64,000 bases of DNA from contig JASJZC010000007.1 in assembly GCA_037178855.1 (NCBI GenBank), forward strand, positions 10,230,001 through 10,294,000. Reading direction: 5' to 3'. Of the stretch, positions 39,701 through 51,273 are shown in pieces (position 1 is the first letter of the stretch; each line of letters begins with the position of its first letter). A model generated the notes under the pieces. The model saw only the letters and a list, made by a program, of their open reading frames with translations, searched no databases and had not been told where the DNA came from. The position numbers were made by a program, and so were the translations under genes. The stretch comes from Oscheius sp. JU75. Lineage: Eukaryota > Nematoda > Chromadorea > Rhabditida > Rhabditidae.

Positions 39701-40148
39701 AAAGAGAGTGAGATGAACCTATTCATAGTCCAGTTTGAGATTTCCCGTCTCCTGACCAATTTATTCGCTCGCTCTAGTATTCAACCTAAAATATCCCTGG
39801 CAACAAACTTCGGGCCACACGCGCCGGGCGCGTAATTCTAGAGGAACCACAAGCATCACATTTCTTCCCTGTGTTTGAACTTTGTCAGTCGGGTGATCTT
39901 CGGATAGTTTGAGTCACTTCCTTTCCTCTTCCTCTCGTTCTCGTCCGTTCCATGGGCTGGTTTCATATCCGGTCGAGACGCAAAGAAAACCATGAGCTAA
40001 TGTGGATTAGGAATAGGGGAAACAACCTGCAAAGGAAGAACTAAACTCATTGCCTTTTGCGACCAGCTCTTTTAAGCCGAACATTGTTCTGTTTGTTTAC
40101 AGCCCTCTACGTCATCTCTGCGTCTTTCAAAGCTCCACTTTTTCAGGA
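36721..40148. other. 3.4-kb region with little coding signal; exon-like islands at 38044-38661
   Basis: At 38044 an ATG opens a signal-peptide-like stretch (MRAYIRSFKHLWLSLIATGL). Further open pieces follow between splice-like signals. About 38125-38216 reads TPFRDEFWLSVSRDVPG, about 38302-38402 reads NLVGGYELLEDKVPETSLIE, and about 38520-38661 reads VAFYLGYNSCYNAYGSV...LERDPRYFYDF then a stop. Their phases could not be reconciled, so this may be a secreted-protein gene whose splicing I misread, or a relic. The remainder (36721-38000, 38700-40100) shows overlapping pyrimidine-rich frames without protein character. Confidence 0.3.
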
Positions 40149-41890
40149 ATGGACGATGAGTACGATTACGACGTCAACGGGACCGATCTTAGCTGTACAT
40201 ATATGGTAACTTACTTTTTGACAACTCTACAATATTTTAAGGGGACTGACCATATTGAGGTTAAAATTTACTTGATAGGAGTTTTTGCTACACTTATTGC
40301 TATCCTGTCGATAATTTTCAATGGCTTCTTTACCCTGGTTTTCGTTACGAACCAATCTGTCAGGTATGTAAGGAATTCAAAAGAGCAAGGCGTAGTATTT
40401 AGAAGGTCATCCGTCTTCTACTTTGGGATTCTGGCCATTATTGATGCAATCATGGCCGTGAACTATCTGGCCGTGATGTCACTGCCAGTAAGTTTTTGTG
40501 GGGACCACCGAGGAACACTTGTCTTTTGTGAAAAATGGCTTAGTCACGTTGATCCAACCCAATTGAATTGACCTAATTGCATTATCCGTCATCTTTGAAT
40601 AATGAGAGGCAGTGCTGGAGGGCAAAAATACACATTTACAGGTCTACATGGATTACTACCACTATCTACCAATGTATCGTTTCTTCTTGTCATATTTCCG
40701 CGTCGTCCTTACTGAAAGCAACTGTGCAATGTTCGCGTCGATGCTTCTCATCGTGTTAGTCACGACGGAACGCCTCCTGCGAACATTTGAAGGCAAAGGA
40801 TTTCATCGATGCCGGAAGTAGGATCGCATTATAGTTCTCTCTAATTGTTTTCAGATTTTTGGAAAAACATCGTCCCGCCGTGTGCGCCTTCTGCATCATC
40901 GTGGCTGTAGCCTACAAGATTTGCATGTACTGGGAGATTGATGTCCTTTTCAAGTCGGATTGCGACGAGGGTTGGGAGTAAGTCTCATATCAAATACACT
41001 AGTTATGATAGTGCGGGCGCTTTCTTTCCCTGAGGGGTAGTTTGTATTAAACGGCATCGAGTCAACAGCAAGATCCTGCGACAGCCTCGTTATCTATGAC
41101 AGATGTCGTCTTTCAGTCACAAAGCCCTGGGATTCTTGCAATATTTCAGGCAGTATGAAATCGTGGCCGGTCCACTGGTGGCATACGAGGGCTACCGCTT
41201 CTGGTGGATGTTCTTGACGCGCAACCTACTCGATCGTATCTTGCCATTCTTTGCCCTGGTCGCGATGAACTACATTATAATCAAGGCTTTAAAGAAGGAA
41301 TACGTCAGACAGGGACCAAAACATCGGCTTAATGAAAAACCGGAGAAAGCCAAGAGGAGCAGTCTTCGGGTAAACTGCATTAGCTCCCATTGTCAACAGA
41401 ATTGTTATAGGATGCTACCAGAGCCCTTATCGGAGTTGTCACCATGTACATTTTGTCTCAATCTTTACAAGTAAGTGACGATACGGATGGGAAACAGATT
41501 ACTTATAGGTTCTCTTAACATTTTGGGAGACTATCGACAAGGCTAGCCTGGAGACAGATCTGGCGGTTCTCTACTCCTACCTCAATGACATTGTCAGCAT
41601 TATGACTCTGCTCTCCAGCTGTCTTCGTTTTCCTGTCTACTGTGCCTGCAATCGTGTCATTTACACAGCCTCAAAGCAGACTCTCTTGCGCTTTGTGAAC
41701 AGAAAAAAGAAGGAGATGCACAGTACCACCGGTAAGGACTGTATTGAAGGTGGCAAGATGAGCAATTCAAGATTATTCGGTGATCACGGACACGATGAAG
41801 CAGGAGACACCCACCTCGGACGTGGTGGTTAACGGAAATCATATGATGGGAGCTATATATGACGAAAAACTTCAGGAGTGGCAGTTATAG
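40149..41890 (+). CDS. rhodopsin-type GPCR, neuropeptide (FMRFamide)-receptor-like
   Basis: Eight exons in agreeing phase encode about 430 residues. TTTTTCAG lies two bases before the ATG. The acidic N terminus (MDDEYDYDVNGTDLSC) contains an N-glycosylation site. Seven membrane segments follow: VFATLIAILSIIFNGFFTLV (TM1), FGILAIIDAIMAVNYLAVM (TM2), MFASMLLIVLVTTERLLRTF (TM3 with TER in place of DRY), VCAFCIIVAVAYKICMYW (TM4), LDRILPFFALVAMNYIIIKA (TM5), TRALIGVVTMYILSQSLQ (TM6) and NDIVSIMTLLSSCLRFPVYC (TM7, the NPxxY region replaced by RFPVY). The tail is Lys-rich, and a short last exon ends EKLQEWQL. The pattern fits family A peptide receptors expanded in nematodes; the ligand is unknown. 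Its end lies about 50 nt from the end of the minus-strand gene at 41939. Confidence 0.8.
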
Positions 41891-41938
41891 TGCAAACTTT
41901 CTTGTCATACTACACGGGTCAGCTTGTCAATAAACTTA

Positions 41939-43120
41939 TTATGTCTTGGTACCGTATTGGATGAGTAGTCGGAAGAGGAGAATCACAAGAATGGGCACAA
42001 AACAGGCGAGGGCAATGCAAGTGACATTGAGAAGGATTTTCTTGACTTCGAGGACTTGTAGCTCGTTTAGGGTATCAGCAGTACTGTTTTCTGCTTGTCT
42101 CCGGATTTCCTCAAACAGTCCTATTGATTCTTCTGGCGTCACGTATCGACCGTGGTAATGAACGGATTTTGGGAGGAGCTGGTCGTAGAACTGAAGAGGG
42201 CCTGAAACAAATACGTTTTATAAATCTAGACCTGTTGATGTAACTTATTTTGACAGAGTTTCGGATTCCTTTCTTCCAAGTTTGTTTTTACTTACCGTCT
42301 ATTTGCCAATTCAAATGATTCACTTGAAACTTTGGTCCATATTGTGGAAGACTCAGTCGGGGAAGCATTTTGGAGAATCGAAGTGGCTCCCTCACTGCAT
42401 CTTCGTCAATGTCTTGCGGTACCATAGTCTTAACAAAAATGTGAGCTTTGAAAGTTGCTGATTACCCCCAAGTTGATCATAATGTCCGTGTCTCTACAGT
42501 CACAATGATCCAGAATGTGCAGTAGTAAGACAAACACTTTTTTCAGTCGCACCTCATCATGGTGGTTCGAAAAGTGTATGCTCACAAATTCCATGGGACC
42601 GATTTCAGGATACAGGTAGACTCTTATATTCTTAAAAAAGAAACGTAGGTACTAATATTAGAAACGCACTCCTAGCTGTTTTTGAACTTCAAGCTTGATA
42701 ATTTTGACATGCTTGAGTCGCTCGGCTGCTTCTGTCGCTAGTCTATAACATAGTCAAGAAATCGGAAACCCAATACCGGTCGACCGTGAGCATGTGAAGT
42801 TTTCCAATTACTGTAATGATGCCTAGGTAGTAGTCGACCTCGTTGTCGGACAATGGTCGTCTAGGCAGTATTTCGTCGAAGGCGCAGCAGCCCAGAGCAT
42901 TAGGTTCGCTGGAAAAGAGCCAGGCGACGATGGCGCGATCGCAGGTGACCTGGCAGAACCTCATCTGCCGCTCTGGTTCCTCGGTAATCTCACTAAAACA
43001 CGGGCTCTCGAGAAACAAGAAGGAGAGGACAACATACTCTGGTTTACGAGCGAAGCGCTGAAAGAGACTCATGAAGGTGCTCATTATTGAGAAAGCGACT
43101 CAGCTCGACCGGACAAACCT
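41939..43120 (-). CDS. membrane protein with helical ectodomain-like region and C-terminal membrane segment
   Basis: At least five exons in consistent phase end at TAA 41939. Two readings of the 5' end exist. In one, an ATG at 43084 starts MSTFMSLFQRFARKPEYVVL in an uninterrupted frame. In the other, an exon beginning VCPVELSRFLNNEHLHESLS uses a 55-nt intron to reach the same downstream frame. The body is helical with several cysteines (RQMRFCQVTCDRAIVAWLFS, VDYYLGIITVIGKLHMLTVD, VFVLLLHILDHCDCRDTDIM) and ends in one strong membrane segment (VTCIALACFVPILVILLFRL) with a six- to eight-residue tail. A helical domain placed before a membrane helix recalls NIT-type sensor domains, but the match is only in layout. 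It may be the 3' part of the coiled-coil gene just upstream. Confidence 0.5.
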
Positions 43121-43544
43121 GAAAAAGAGACAAACTGACACTAAAGCAAGTTGAATGACATATGTCTCTTGTTTAATTTGGAGAAAATTGTGATGGAAAG
43201 ATTGAATGTGAACACGGGGCTAGAAAAGCCAGAAGTTGGTTACTAGGTGTCTGAATGACGGTGCCATCAAGCCTGAAGATTTATGATCTTATATCAATTT
43301 TCTAGATTTTTGAGTTTTGACGGTAGAATTAGCCACATGGGCTTCCGACAAACAGAGACGCGGTATAAAGGCTGTAGCAGTCCATGTCACGCAGAGCTGG
43401 CCAAGCGTCACATGCAAAGACTACAAAAAGGTTTATTGTCAAGTTGCGACAACACGTGAGGGAAAAATCCGTATTTAAGAAAAATGGAAAAGTATCTTGG
43501 AGATCATCTTCAATTATTCCATTGATTGCTACCCCCAGCCAGAC

Positions 43545-45063
43545 CTTGCCGAGACCGTAGATAGCCAGGAAAGTGGGCATTGATAACCATGTTAAGATTG
43601 TTGATTTTGTGCTGCATACTGACCCTGGCATCATCGTGGTCCTCAAGATCCAATTCGTTATTTCGAAGCAGGACTAAACTGATGTTTAAGCGATTAGTCT
43701 AGTTAAGTTACTCATAGCAGCTTCCCGCCTTCGAATTGATGCTTCAACAGCTTTTTGGTGATCTTCGACTCGTTCTGAAGATGTTGTTAGCTCTTTTTAA
43801 AAAGATGCTGTGGCTGAACAGAAAAACATAAAAACATAGGAAAGGTATGACTCTCATGTACCCGCTACCCTTTGGGTACAAACTGTCTTCAACCTCTGAC
43901 ACATTACAATTAATTTAGTCTGACAACCAGATTGAACGTCTGTCTCTCTGTCTCGCAGTTGATATAAGCGAGCAGCCTTACTCGTTATGCTTTTGTCAAT
44001 TAGGCAGAAGAAATTGGGAAAATTACTAAAACAGTCAGTCATATACCAGAAGCCACTGTATCCATTTATATATACGTAGTATATATAAATGACTGTGCTG
44101 AAAATTCGGTATTTGTCTCTCTGTTTCACTGTCGCTCTGTCTCTTTCGCCCTATTTAGTACAGAAAATGTTTACCTGCAGCCAGAGAGGTTGCCGAATCC
44201 AGTACTCGCATAACAGAATCGTTAGTAATACCTTAAGCTTGGTATTTGTCTATTCTCAATTCAACTCACGGTTGCTCTGAATAGAACGACGTATTCGTTG
44301 CTCCAAGTGTCGATTGCGTCGTTTCTCGCTATCAAGCTGGGCTTCGAGGTTGCGCACTACTGAATTGTCTAAACGAATAGCTTAATCCCATACGTTGATA
44401 CGCTACCAGCAGGAATACGTTCTCGGGCTTGCTCACAAGCATTTTTCATTCTTCGACATTCGATGGTCTTTTCTCGCACTTCGTCAAGAAGTTCTTGGAC
44501 CCTTTGACGTAGTTTCTGCTTCTCCATCTTGCTCTTTTCATCGTTTGCCTTGCACTTGACATTACCGCAGTTTCGACCATATGTTTTCGAGACACGACTC
44601 ATAATCTTGACAGCCTTTTGGAATAACTTTTGTGCTTCGATATTGGAGCCAATAAAGCGAGGAACACGATTTTCCTGTATCACTACATTAAAAGGAATGC
44701 TGGTGACCAACCATGAGGTTTATTCGAATAAATTCATTGATGCTCCTCATCATTGATGAATCAGGGTTCGTGCTCATGGTTTTTTGCAAAGTCTCCAAGA
44801 ATGTCCTCTTCACATGCTTCTAAATATCGTCAAATGAAATTCGCAAGATAAGTACTCACCACTTGTTTGGGAGTCTTAAGTGGACGTTTGAGCTTGCCAA
44901 AACGACAAAGAAGGTTCATTTTCAGATCGCGATGTTTCTCCCTCATTACTGAAGACTGTTGATTCAAAAAGGAAAATGCTGCAAGTATGAGGGGGATGGA
45001 GCTGTTCACGCCGAATGATTTTGGATTTGCTGCCTCGATGAAGAGAACAGAGTCTGCTCTCAT
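43545..45063 (-). CDS. coiled-coil protein
   Basis: Six or seven exons chain in matching phase from about 45063 to 43545 on the minus strand. They give basic N-terminal sequence (LLCRFGKLKRPLKTPKQV) and helical segments (KRTFLETLQKTMSTNPDS, QKLFQKAVKIMSRVSKTYGR). Long coiled coils follow (MEKQKLRQRVQELLDEVREK and LEAQLDSEKRRNRHLEQRIR), then a last helical exon (ARVSMQHKINNLNMVINAHF). The donor after RSRQ at 43545 is weak (GTCTGG). Spliced in its phase to the next exon, the protein would stop after GLSGRAESLSQ, at a TAA that overlaps the next ATG. In another reading the chain continues into the membrane protein ending at 41939. The start is uncertain. No family recognised. Confidence 0.5.
44063..44091. 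repeat. perfect 13-bp AT-rich palindrome
   Basis: CATTTATATATAC and GTATATATAAATG are separated by GTA, inside an intron of the coiled-coil gene. It could form a cruciform; no function is evident. Confidence 0.85.
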
Positions 45064-46301
45064 TTGGTTTTTAATATCGATCTGGCGACTAGGTCATCCA
45101 GGGCGCAGCAATGAGCCAAATGAGGGTTACGTGACGCCGAAAATAGCTGTGTTCCTGCTGATAATTAGCGGCAGCCCCTTGATTTGTGCAAAATTCTCAG
45201 AGCCAGTGGAAAGGGTTTTGTTAGAAGAGCGACTATAGTATAAGATCAAAAATGTGTCGTCCGCAAAGATACGAATGCCCGAACACGTCAATCGATTCCT
45301 GGAAGAAGAATGGCCGCCAGTCGCCATCATATGAAAAAGGCAAACAGGCAACATGTGGAGATCTTTGATCAAACAGCTGTTTTGCTCTTTTGGAAACCAG
45401 AAATGGATATAAATCTGTTGTTACTCTCAATAAGCGATATGAGTTCAATGTCGTGGAGAGCTTATTGGAGCGGTATCCAAGGAGATGCACTGATAAAGAA
45501 CTGGGTGACATACTAAGAGTAACCAGCAAATAGCTTCTGTTTGCAGGGATATGCACGAAAATAGCAAAGTTTGTTGTTTGTTTGGAGAAATAAGAGTTTT
45601 TGATTAAATACTCTTGTTTGTGCCATCTACAACCAGTACCTACTGATAAAGTGAGACAACTCTTTGTTTTCCGAAGGGTTATCTTTTGTTGTCCTCGTTG
45701 ATCTTTTATCAACAGCAATAGTGTTTCAACAATTCAAGAAATTATTCTGTCTCGTAAACGCACACCAGCGTCTAGGTTATCAAAAATTCAGGTAAATTCA
45801 GGTAAAATCCCGAGCCCCTATCCCCCGTTACTGACTAAAACTAAAGCTTTTAGCACTTAAACTGCTAGCTTCACAGGTTGAGCAGGTTGGCTGCAGACTG
45901 TGTGATCGCGTTGACTGAAAGAAGAAGAAAAAAAGAAAACTTTAAACAGAGAGAGGTTGACAGGACTGAAAAGATACAAGGTCAGGCTTGTCCATTCTAA
46001 GTCTCTGCGCTGCGTTTTTGGGTGGCTCAATCTGTGCTGCGGTTCCTCGCCGTTTTTGGCTTGGAAAACTCGGGAAAAGTGCGGCGTAGCGCAGCACTGA
46101 GTTTGGACAAGCCTGGACAAGGTGACAGTGTGAGAAAATGGCTAACTAAATTAAGAAAAGAAGAAATAGTAATCACAAAGCATTTATTACAGATTTGATA
46201 TGCAAAACAGCATAAATATATCACAGGCAAAGTTTTCACAGGGCTTTAAAGATCCAAATTTCTCTTTTTTTTCTGTTACACGCTGCTGTCATCGTCAACG
46301 A
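45064..46301. other. intergenic region with one long but doubtful ORF
   Basis: The minus strand holds a 161-codon open frame at 45233-45718 with no splice sites at useful places and no motif. A short double copy of ATTCAGGTAAA is at about 45790. I see no supported gene. Confidence 0.35.
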
Positions 46302-47811
46302 CTACAAACGGTCGACAATGCTTTCTATCACAGGTTGACCTCTCAAGAGTCGTTCTCCATCTAAACGGATCGTAGAAATATTCCGATGTGTTGGATGAAA
46401 CCTCTGTTGCTCAGCATACTCGCGTTTACTTGTACAACAGCTATCCGAGGCTCCACGGTGAGAGATTAGCAGATATGATGAGAGAATAGACAAAATTAGG
46501 GCGATGCTAAAAACGGCAGAGGCCAAGAGATGGGTGTAGCAGGCTAACCCCAATTTGAACTGAAACAATGAATCACTTAAAGGTATACAAAGTTCTCACC
46601 ACAACTTGAGAGTCACCCTCAGAAGGTCGTAGATTTCCCAACAAGAATAGAACATCTGACAGGATCGAGCAGGCGCCTGAAGCGGGTCAGGACTACGCCT
46701 AAGGCAAACTTACAGGTCATGAAAGTCGCAACAATATACATGATTGAATTTGGCGGGAAACATGGTGAACAGGCACCAATCACCGCCGAGATCAGACCAA
46801 ATATGAATACAAAGACAGTGAAAAAGACCACTGCTTTATGGTGAGCTGAAACAGTATTGTGGGGGTGGTATCGAGGTATAAACATACGTAAGAAACGATG
46901 TAGCATGAGTTCTTTGGCCACTTCTTCACCGTTGTCTAAAGCCGCTTTTAGAGTGCTAGCTGCCGAGGGCTCAAACTTGCTGACACATGCCTCACCTAGA
47001 AGATTCTGTTTTAAAAGTGGTTTGGGTTATCTCGAAAAGTGAAAATGTTTCAAAAAGTTCGATTTCTTATCCTGCTTGACCTCTAGCCGAAGACTACTTG
47101 ACTACTGTACCTTCTTGCTTACGGTATTTCTTTTTACGGTAATTTCTGGCAGTCATTGACCGATCACATTCCCCAAGGCTACCCGACAGACAGGTTACCT
47201 CAATCCCTGCACACTAACCATGCTCCGAATGCACTGAGGAAAATTAAAAATCGGCTGTGATTATTTGCTTAAAAGCCAGCGTTATAAAGGAACCAGCCGA
47301 CTACGACGAAACACAAAAAACATCAAAGGGGACCCAGCAGCACGCTAACCGCGGAGCTATGCCGACTCCAGCACCCCTACGACACCGGCTGCGCACAGAG
47401 AAGCACACACAGGCAGACACCGTTGCGCTTTAGGAAGAGGAAGATGCATACCTGTCCCGTGTTCCTTCTTGTCAACTTGATTCAGTGGAATGATTCGCTC
47501 GTCCCTGGCAGTGCTGACCACGCAATCCCACCAGATACCGTGTTGATGTGTTTGGTAGCCTTGGGGAATCTCCATAATCTGAATAACAGCATTTGTCTGA
47601 TTGTCACGGCTTTTCGGCCCGCTCTAAAACGCAAGGCGACATCGGCCATGTTGATTACCTCAAAGTTTCGCCACGTGGAGACCAAAAAGCTTCAACAACT
47701 TTTTGCTTTTCTTACCTGCCAGAGGGGTGAGAAAAGAGCAAAGCCCGTGAGAAGGAAGCCTGAGACAATGAGCAGAATTGAGGCCAGTAGAAGACATTTA
47801 TAACGATGCAT
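46302..47811 (-). CDS. Clc-like (claudin-like) four-transmembrane protein
   Basis: Six exons in matching phase encode about 305 residues. TM1 (CLLLASILLIVSGFLLTGFA) is followed by FSPLWQ and an extracellular loop with HGIWWDCVV, corresponding to the claudin-type W-x(n)-GLW-x-C motif. Three more membrane segments follow (VVFFTVFVFIFGLISAVIGA, ACSILSDVLFLLGNL region, and LLASAVFSIALILSILSSYL). The C-terminal tail is Cys/Arg-rich and cytosolic. This matches the nematode Clc-like family, which is related to claudins and PMP22. Such proteins sit in epithelial or muscle plasma membranes and may act in junctions or as channel regulators. An intron of about 440 nt separates the ectodomain exon from the second; the others are short. 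No junction-binding PDZ motif is evident at the C terminus (ESIVDRL). Confidence 0.8.
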
Positions 47812-49480
47812 AGGAGTTCTGAAAAAGGACCAATTTGTAGTGTGGTCTATGCGGAGTTTGTGGAGGGGTCATCAATCAAGTTGGATTAAATGTTGCACAC
47901 GGAGAGAAGCGATATGCACCCCATGTTTCATGAAAAGTTAACACAACCTCTTTTTGAGTGACTGCTGAGCATGAGAGTCTACAACATGTAGTTTTTCCTA
48001 ATTCTCTGACAAAAAGAACTTTTGAAGAGTTCCTAGTCATTCTTTCAAAAACACGTTTTGAAGTTTTGCAAACTACTACGACTATTTTCGAACAAACAAC
48101 TTGAGATAGCTAGAGGGAATAAGATGCAAGGATCTGTAAACAAAATCTGTCCCAATTGTCCATGCGTTGCATTTTTGACAAACAAACCTTTAGAAGCCAC
48201 GAAAAATTTAGTAAAAATTTCACCAACGGTGCCATTTATTTGCAGGAGAGGAACGCCTAATCGGCCATTCCTCTCTGCTCGTCATAAGCGGAACATGAGG
48301 CAAAAACGAAATGCCTCCCCGAGATGAGTGGAAACAATGGCAAAATGCTCAGAGGGCAACTGCGTTCACTCTCCAGCTTTGCGCGCTTTGACGGCACTTT
48401 TGGGAAAAGCTCGGAATTCTATCTTTCAGATTGACGCATTCATTGCAAATGCGTTTCAGATGGGAGAAAAACGCCTCGCGCGAGATTTAAGAACTTTTGT
48501 GGCACTGTGCATCAAAACAAGGAAGGCGAGGTCCTCTTAAGAGAGCCCGGGAGGCCTAACAAGTGCTCCTCCAAGAAAATTAGAGGAGTGCAAAAAAGTC
48601 ATCACAGAGAGGTCCTTTGTTTTGCAGCCGTATAAAAAGGTGCAACATGTTCGTCGGCTTCTACGTCACCCCCAAAATGAGCTTAAGTCTCATCGTGAGA
48701 GCGTCTGGGCCAACAACTCATCCAGTTTGTCAGAAGGTTGCGTAGGAACGATCCCATTGAAGTAAAAAGCTCCCTCGGCCAATCGAAAATGGCCGACAAG
48801 TGTGTGGAAATGAGATTTATGGACAATCCCGTGAACTTGGGTGTGTTTCTCTAATGCTAACGCTACAGCATTTCAAGTGCAAGTACTTGTTTTGCGCCAA
48901 GGAGAGAGCGAGAGAAAGTATCTGAGAGCCAGATGTCCGACTCACCTTTTTGTCATTTTGTCAGCAGTGACTAACTCCTTGTCTCAATTTGCCCAATTGA
49001 GGACGGGGTCTCGTCACCGCAAAAGGCATAATTGAAGCAAAAACATAGCAAACACAGCCGGAGCAGCAGCAGCAGAGCTAATAAGATCTCTGTTTTTGTT
49101 GGCTCTAGCGAAATACACGTGCGATTTGCTGTAAAGTGGTCCCCGACAACACACCTGGACCTCGAAATCACATTTTTCATAATCAGCTTTTTATGGTAAT
49201 CATTGTAAAACAGGAAGAAACTACAAAGCTCACCTGGGCTCGGCAGCAAACGAGACTTTGGCCGGCTTGGAAGAATGTGTTGAAGGAGCCAGAGATTTCA
49301 TTATGCATGGATTAGATCTGCCGCCTCTGGTGGTGGCCAATTTCCGTTTTGCGTTTGTCTTAAACGCGCTCATTTGTTCTCTAGGGCCATGCATGGCAAA
49401 AACGCAATATCTGTCATTTTTTCCCGGCGAAAAAACTGCGCGCTGTCCTGTGACCTCCAACAAATGATTTATTTCAGACA
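47812..49480. other. intergenic region, overlapping unassigned frames
   Basis: A TATA-like element (CCGTATAAAAAGG) lies at about 48628-48641 on the plus strand, but no gene start follows convincingly. On the minus strand 49230-49514 is open (reading VQELRRNRELMSEINHLLEV), overlapping the end of the secreted-peptide gene in another frame. It could join 48971-49140 (LALLLLLRLCLLCFCFNYAF) in phase. A CAGCAGCAGCAG run near 49062 lies in this part. Evidence is too thin for a gene call. Confidence 0.3.
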
Positions 49481-50369
49481 TTAGTTCTCGATTTCTTCGA
49501 AGCTCTTGAACCAAAAGCTTTCGGGAATGCTGGCTCGAGAGGCGAATCTTCCTGAACGAGACTCAAATCTGAAAAAAAAAATATACCTGGAAGAGACGGA
49601 CGCCATTGAATCGAGGCAGGTGCTGGTTCCGGTGTCTTATAGAATTTGGCATCGTCTCCCAGGTCGCTGAGACTTTGAAAGCCTGCAAAATCTACATATT
49701 TTGGCCTTAATGCTTACAGGATTCTTGGCAAGTTTTTCAACACTACATGCTCATTTTCTGTGTTTTTAAGGTATTTGGATCAGTTGAGCAAGTTGCTAGC
49801 TTACATTGTCAGTTATCTAGAGAAGTTATGATCAGTTTGAGTTCCCACTACCAAAAACTGACATTGCTGAACTGTGAAAATGGTTTCCTACAAGTCTTTT
49901 CCTATCTCACTATCATGTGACACGGCGTGTTATGCGCGTCGCCACTTTTTCAAACCGGGCGCAAATGCCGCTCGTTTTCTTAGGTACAGTATCCTACAGA
50001 AAACGTGGTTTAAACCGATTGTGGCACAGAATGCCGTATACCTTACATTAAACTAAAAAGCGGCTAGAGAACTAATTTTAAATTCCCGCCCTCGAAATAG
50101 GAAATTGGCGCGAGAAAAATTGGCGACCCTTTTTGCATGGGCGTAACACGCCGTGGTGAAGGTGCTCTTACTTTTACCCTATTGCAGTTAAATGCATAGG
50201 TTTAAGGTTTAAACTCTTTTTGCCATCGACTTTACTTGTAATAGTCGGAATTGATGAGTAACAACCCAAAACAAATCGAGCTACCCTGCATAGGGCATGT
50301 CAACTTACCCAGTCTGAAGGCTATACCCGAAACAAACAGGAGACTAAGAAGGAACACAAGTTTCAGCAT
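49481..50369 (-). CDS. small secreted protein / candidate peptide precursor
   Basis: Three exons (50309-50369, 49587-49682, 49481-49551) join with both junctions in phase 1 and give 75 residues. The signal peptide is MLKLVFLLSLLFVSGIAF. The mature part has no cysteine and is rich in Ser, Pro and Phe: RLGFQSLSDLGDDAKFYKTP, PSLPGRFASRASIPESFWFK and an acidic end SFEEIEN. The single arginines around GRFASR could be processing sites, as in neuropeptide precursors, but no classical dibasic sites occur. The last intron is only 35 nt and T-rich. The last exon also stays open in two other frames; phase selects this one. The next gene on the strand is a chemoreceptor. I recognise no family. Confidence 0.5.
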
Positions 50370-51273
50370 ACTCTGAAAATACAAAGTGAAAGTCGATGTC
50401 ATGTGTGGGCAATGAGAATATCTAAACTGTTCCCAAAACATTTCAGAATGACGAGAAGTTTGTCGAAGGTTCGAACGGCGACTGAGCACGGTTTTCTAAT
50501 GGGCAAATTAACTTTTGGCTTCACTGATTCTTTAGAAAAAGATGTGAGATTGTCTACATGTATTCAAGTATAGAATTACGTGTGCTTAGAGATCAGCCAC
50601 ATGGAGCCGGAACCAAAATCAGAGGAATGATGAAGATGTCAGGTCCATGTCTGCAGACGACTTCAATTATGCCTTTTGCGGAGGAGGAGACGTTCTCCTT
50701 TCAATCACAACAAGGAGAAGGGTGAGAAGATGCGGGCGTGAATTTTTCTGACTGTCGAAACAACACCTGCGCGAAAGAAACTGACCACGGAGACGAGAAG
50801 AAGACATTGTCAGTGGTAACAGAGCCACTAGGGAACTACGTCGTCTGGCTGCCAAGACGGCATGGAAAAGAAGTGTTAATTTTTTTTTTTGACACCGAGG
50901 GGGTAAGAGATGGAAATCTGGCATAGCACCGAGAATATCTGGAAGAGAATCATTAGTTGCCCAGTTACTAGAGAAACGCCAGGGAAATCCGTGAACTACA
51001 TATTTTAGCTATCGAGATGATAAGGGAGAGCATCTATAATAAACTTTGATGAGCCAACTGGCTACCAAGACTGTATGGGAGACTCTGCTGCTAGTTTTTG
51101 GGACTACCAAGGAGATACGGGCTAGAAAATGGACACCAAGGTAGTTTAGCTGAAATTGTTTACAAGACGGTTTGGTAATAAAGACCGCTGAAGGTTTAGG
51201 CATGAAGCCTGATAGTAATGGGAACAAAGCCGACTGTGCATCGAGATCACATAATAAATGTAACAAAATAGCT
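50370..51273. other. intergenic region
   Basis: No coding signal. It holds the probable 5' flank of the small secreted-protein gene and the 3' end of the chemoreceptor gene. Short open frames on both strands at 50667-50926 overlap each other and have no motif. Confidence 0.4.

Noticed and set aside
45233-45718. 161-codon ORF on the minus strand, with a FADDT word resembling a reverse-transcriptase motif in an overlapping frame
   Set aside because: The word stands alone with no other reverse-transcriptase motifs, and the frames carry no recognisable domain.
48628-48641. TATA-like box as a promoter call
   Set aside because: No gene start with splice support follows within a plausible distance, so it is mentioned only in the gap description.
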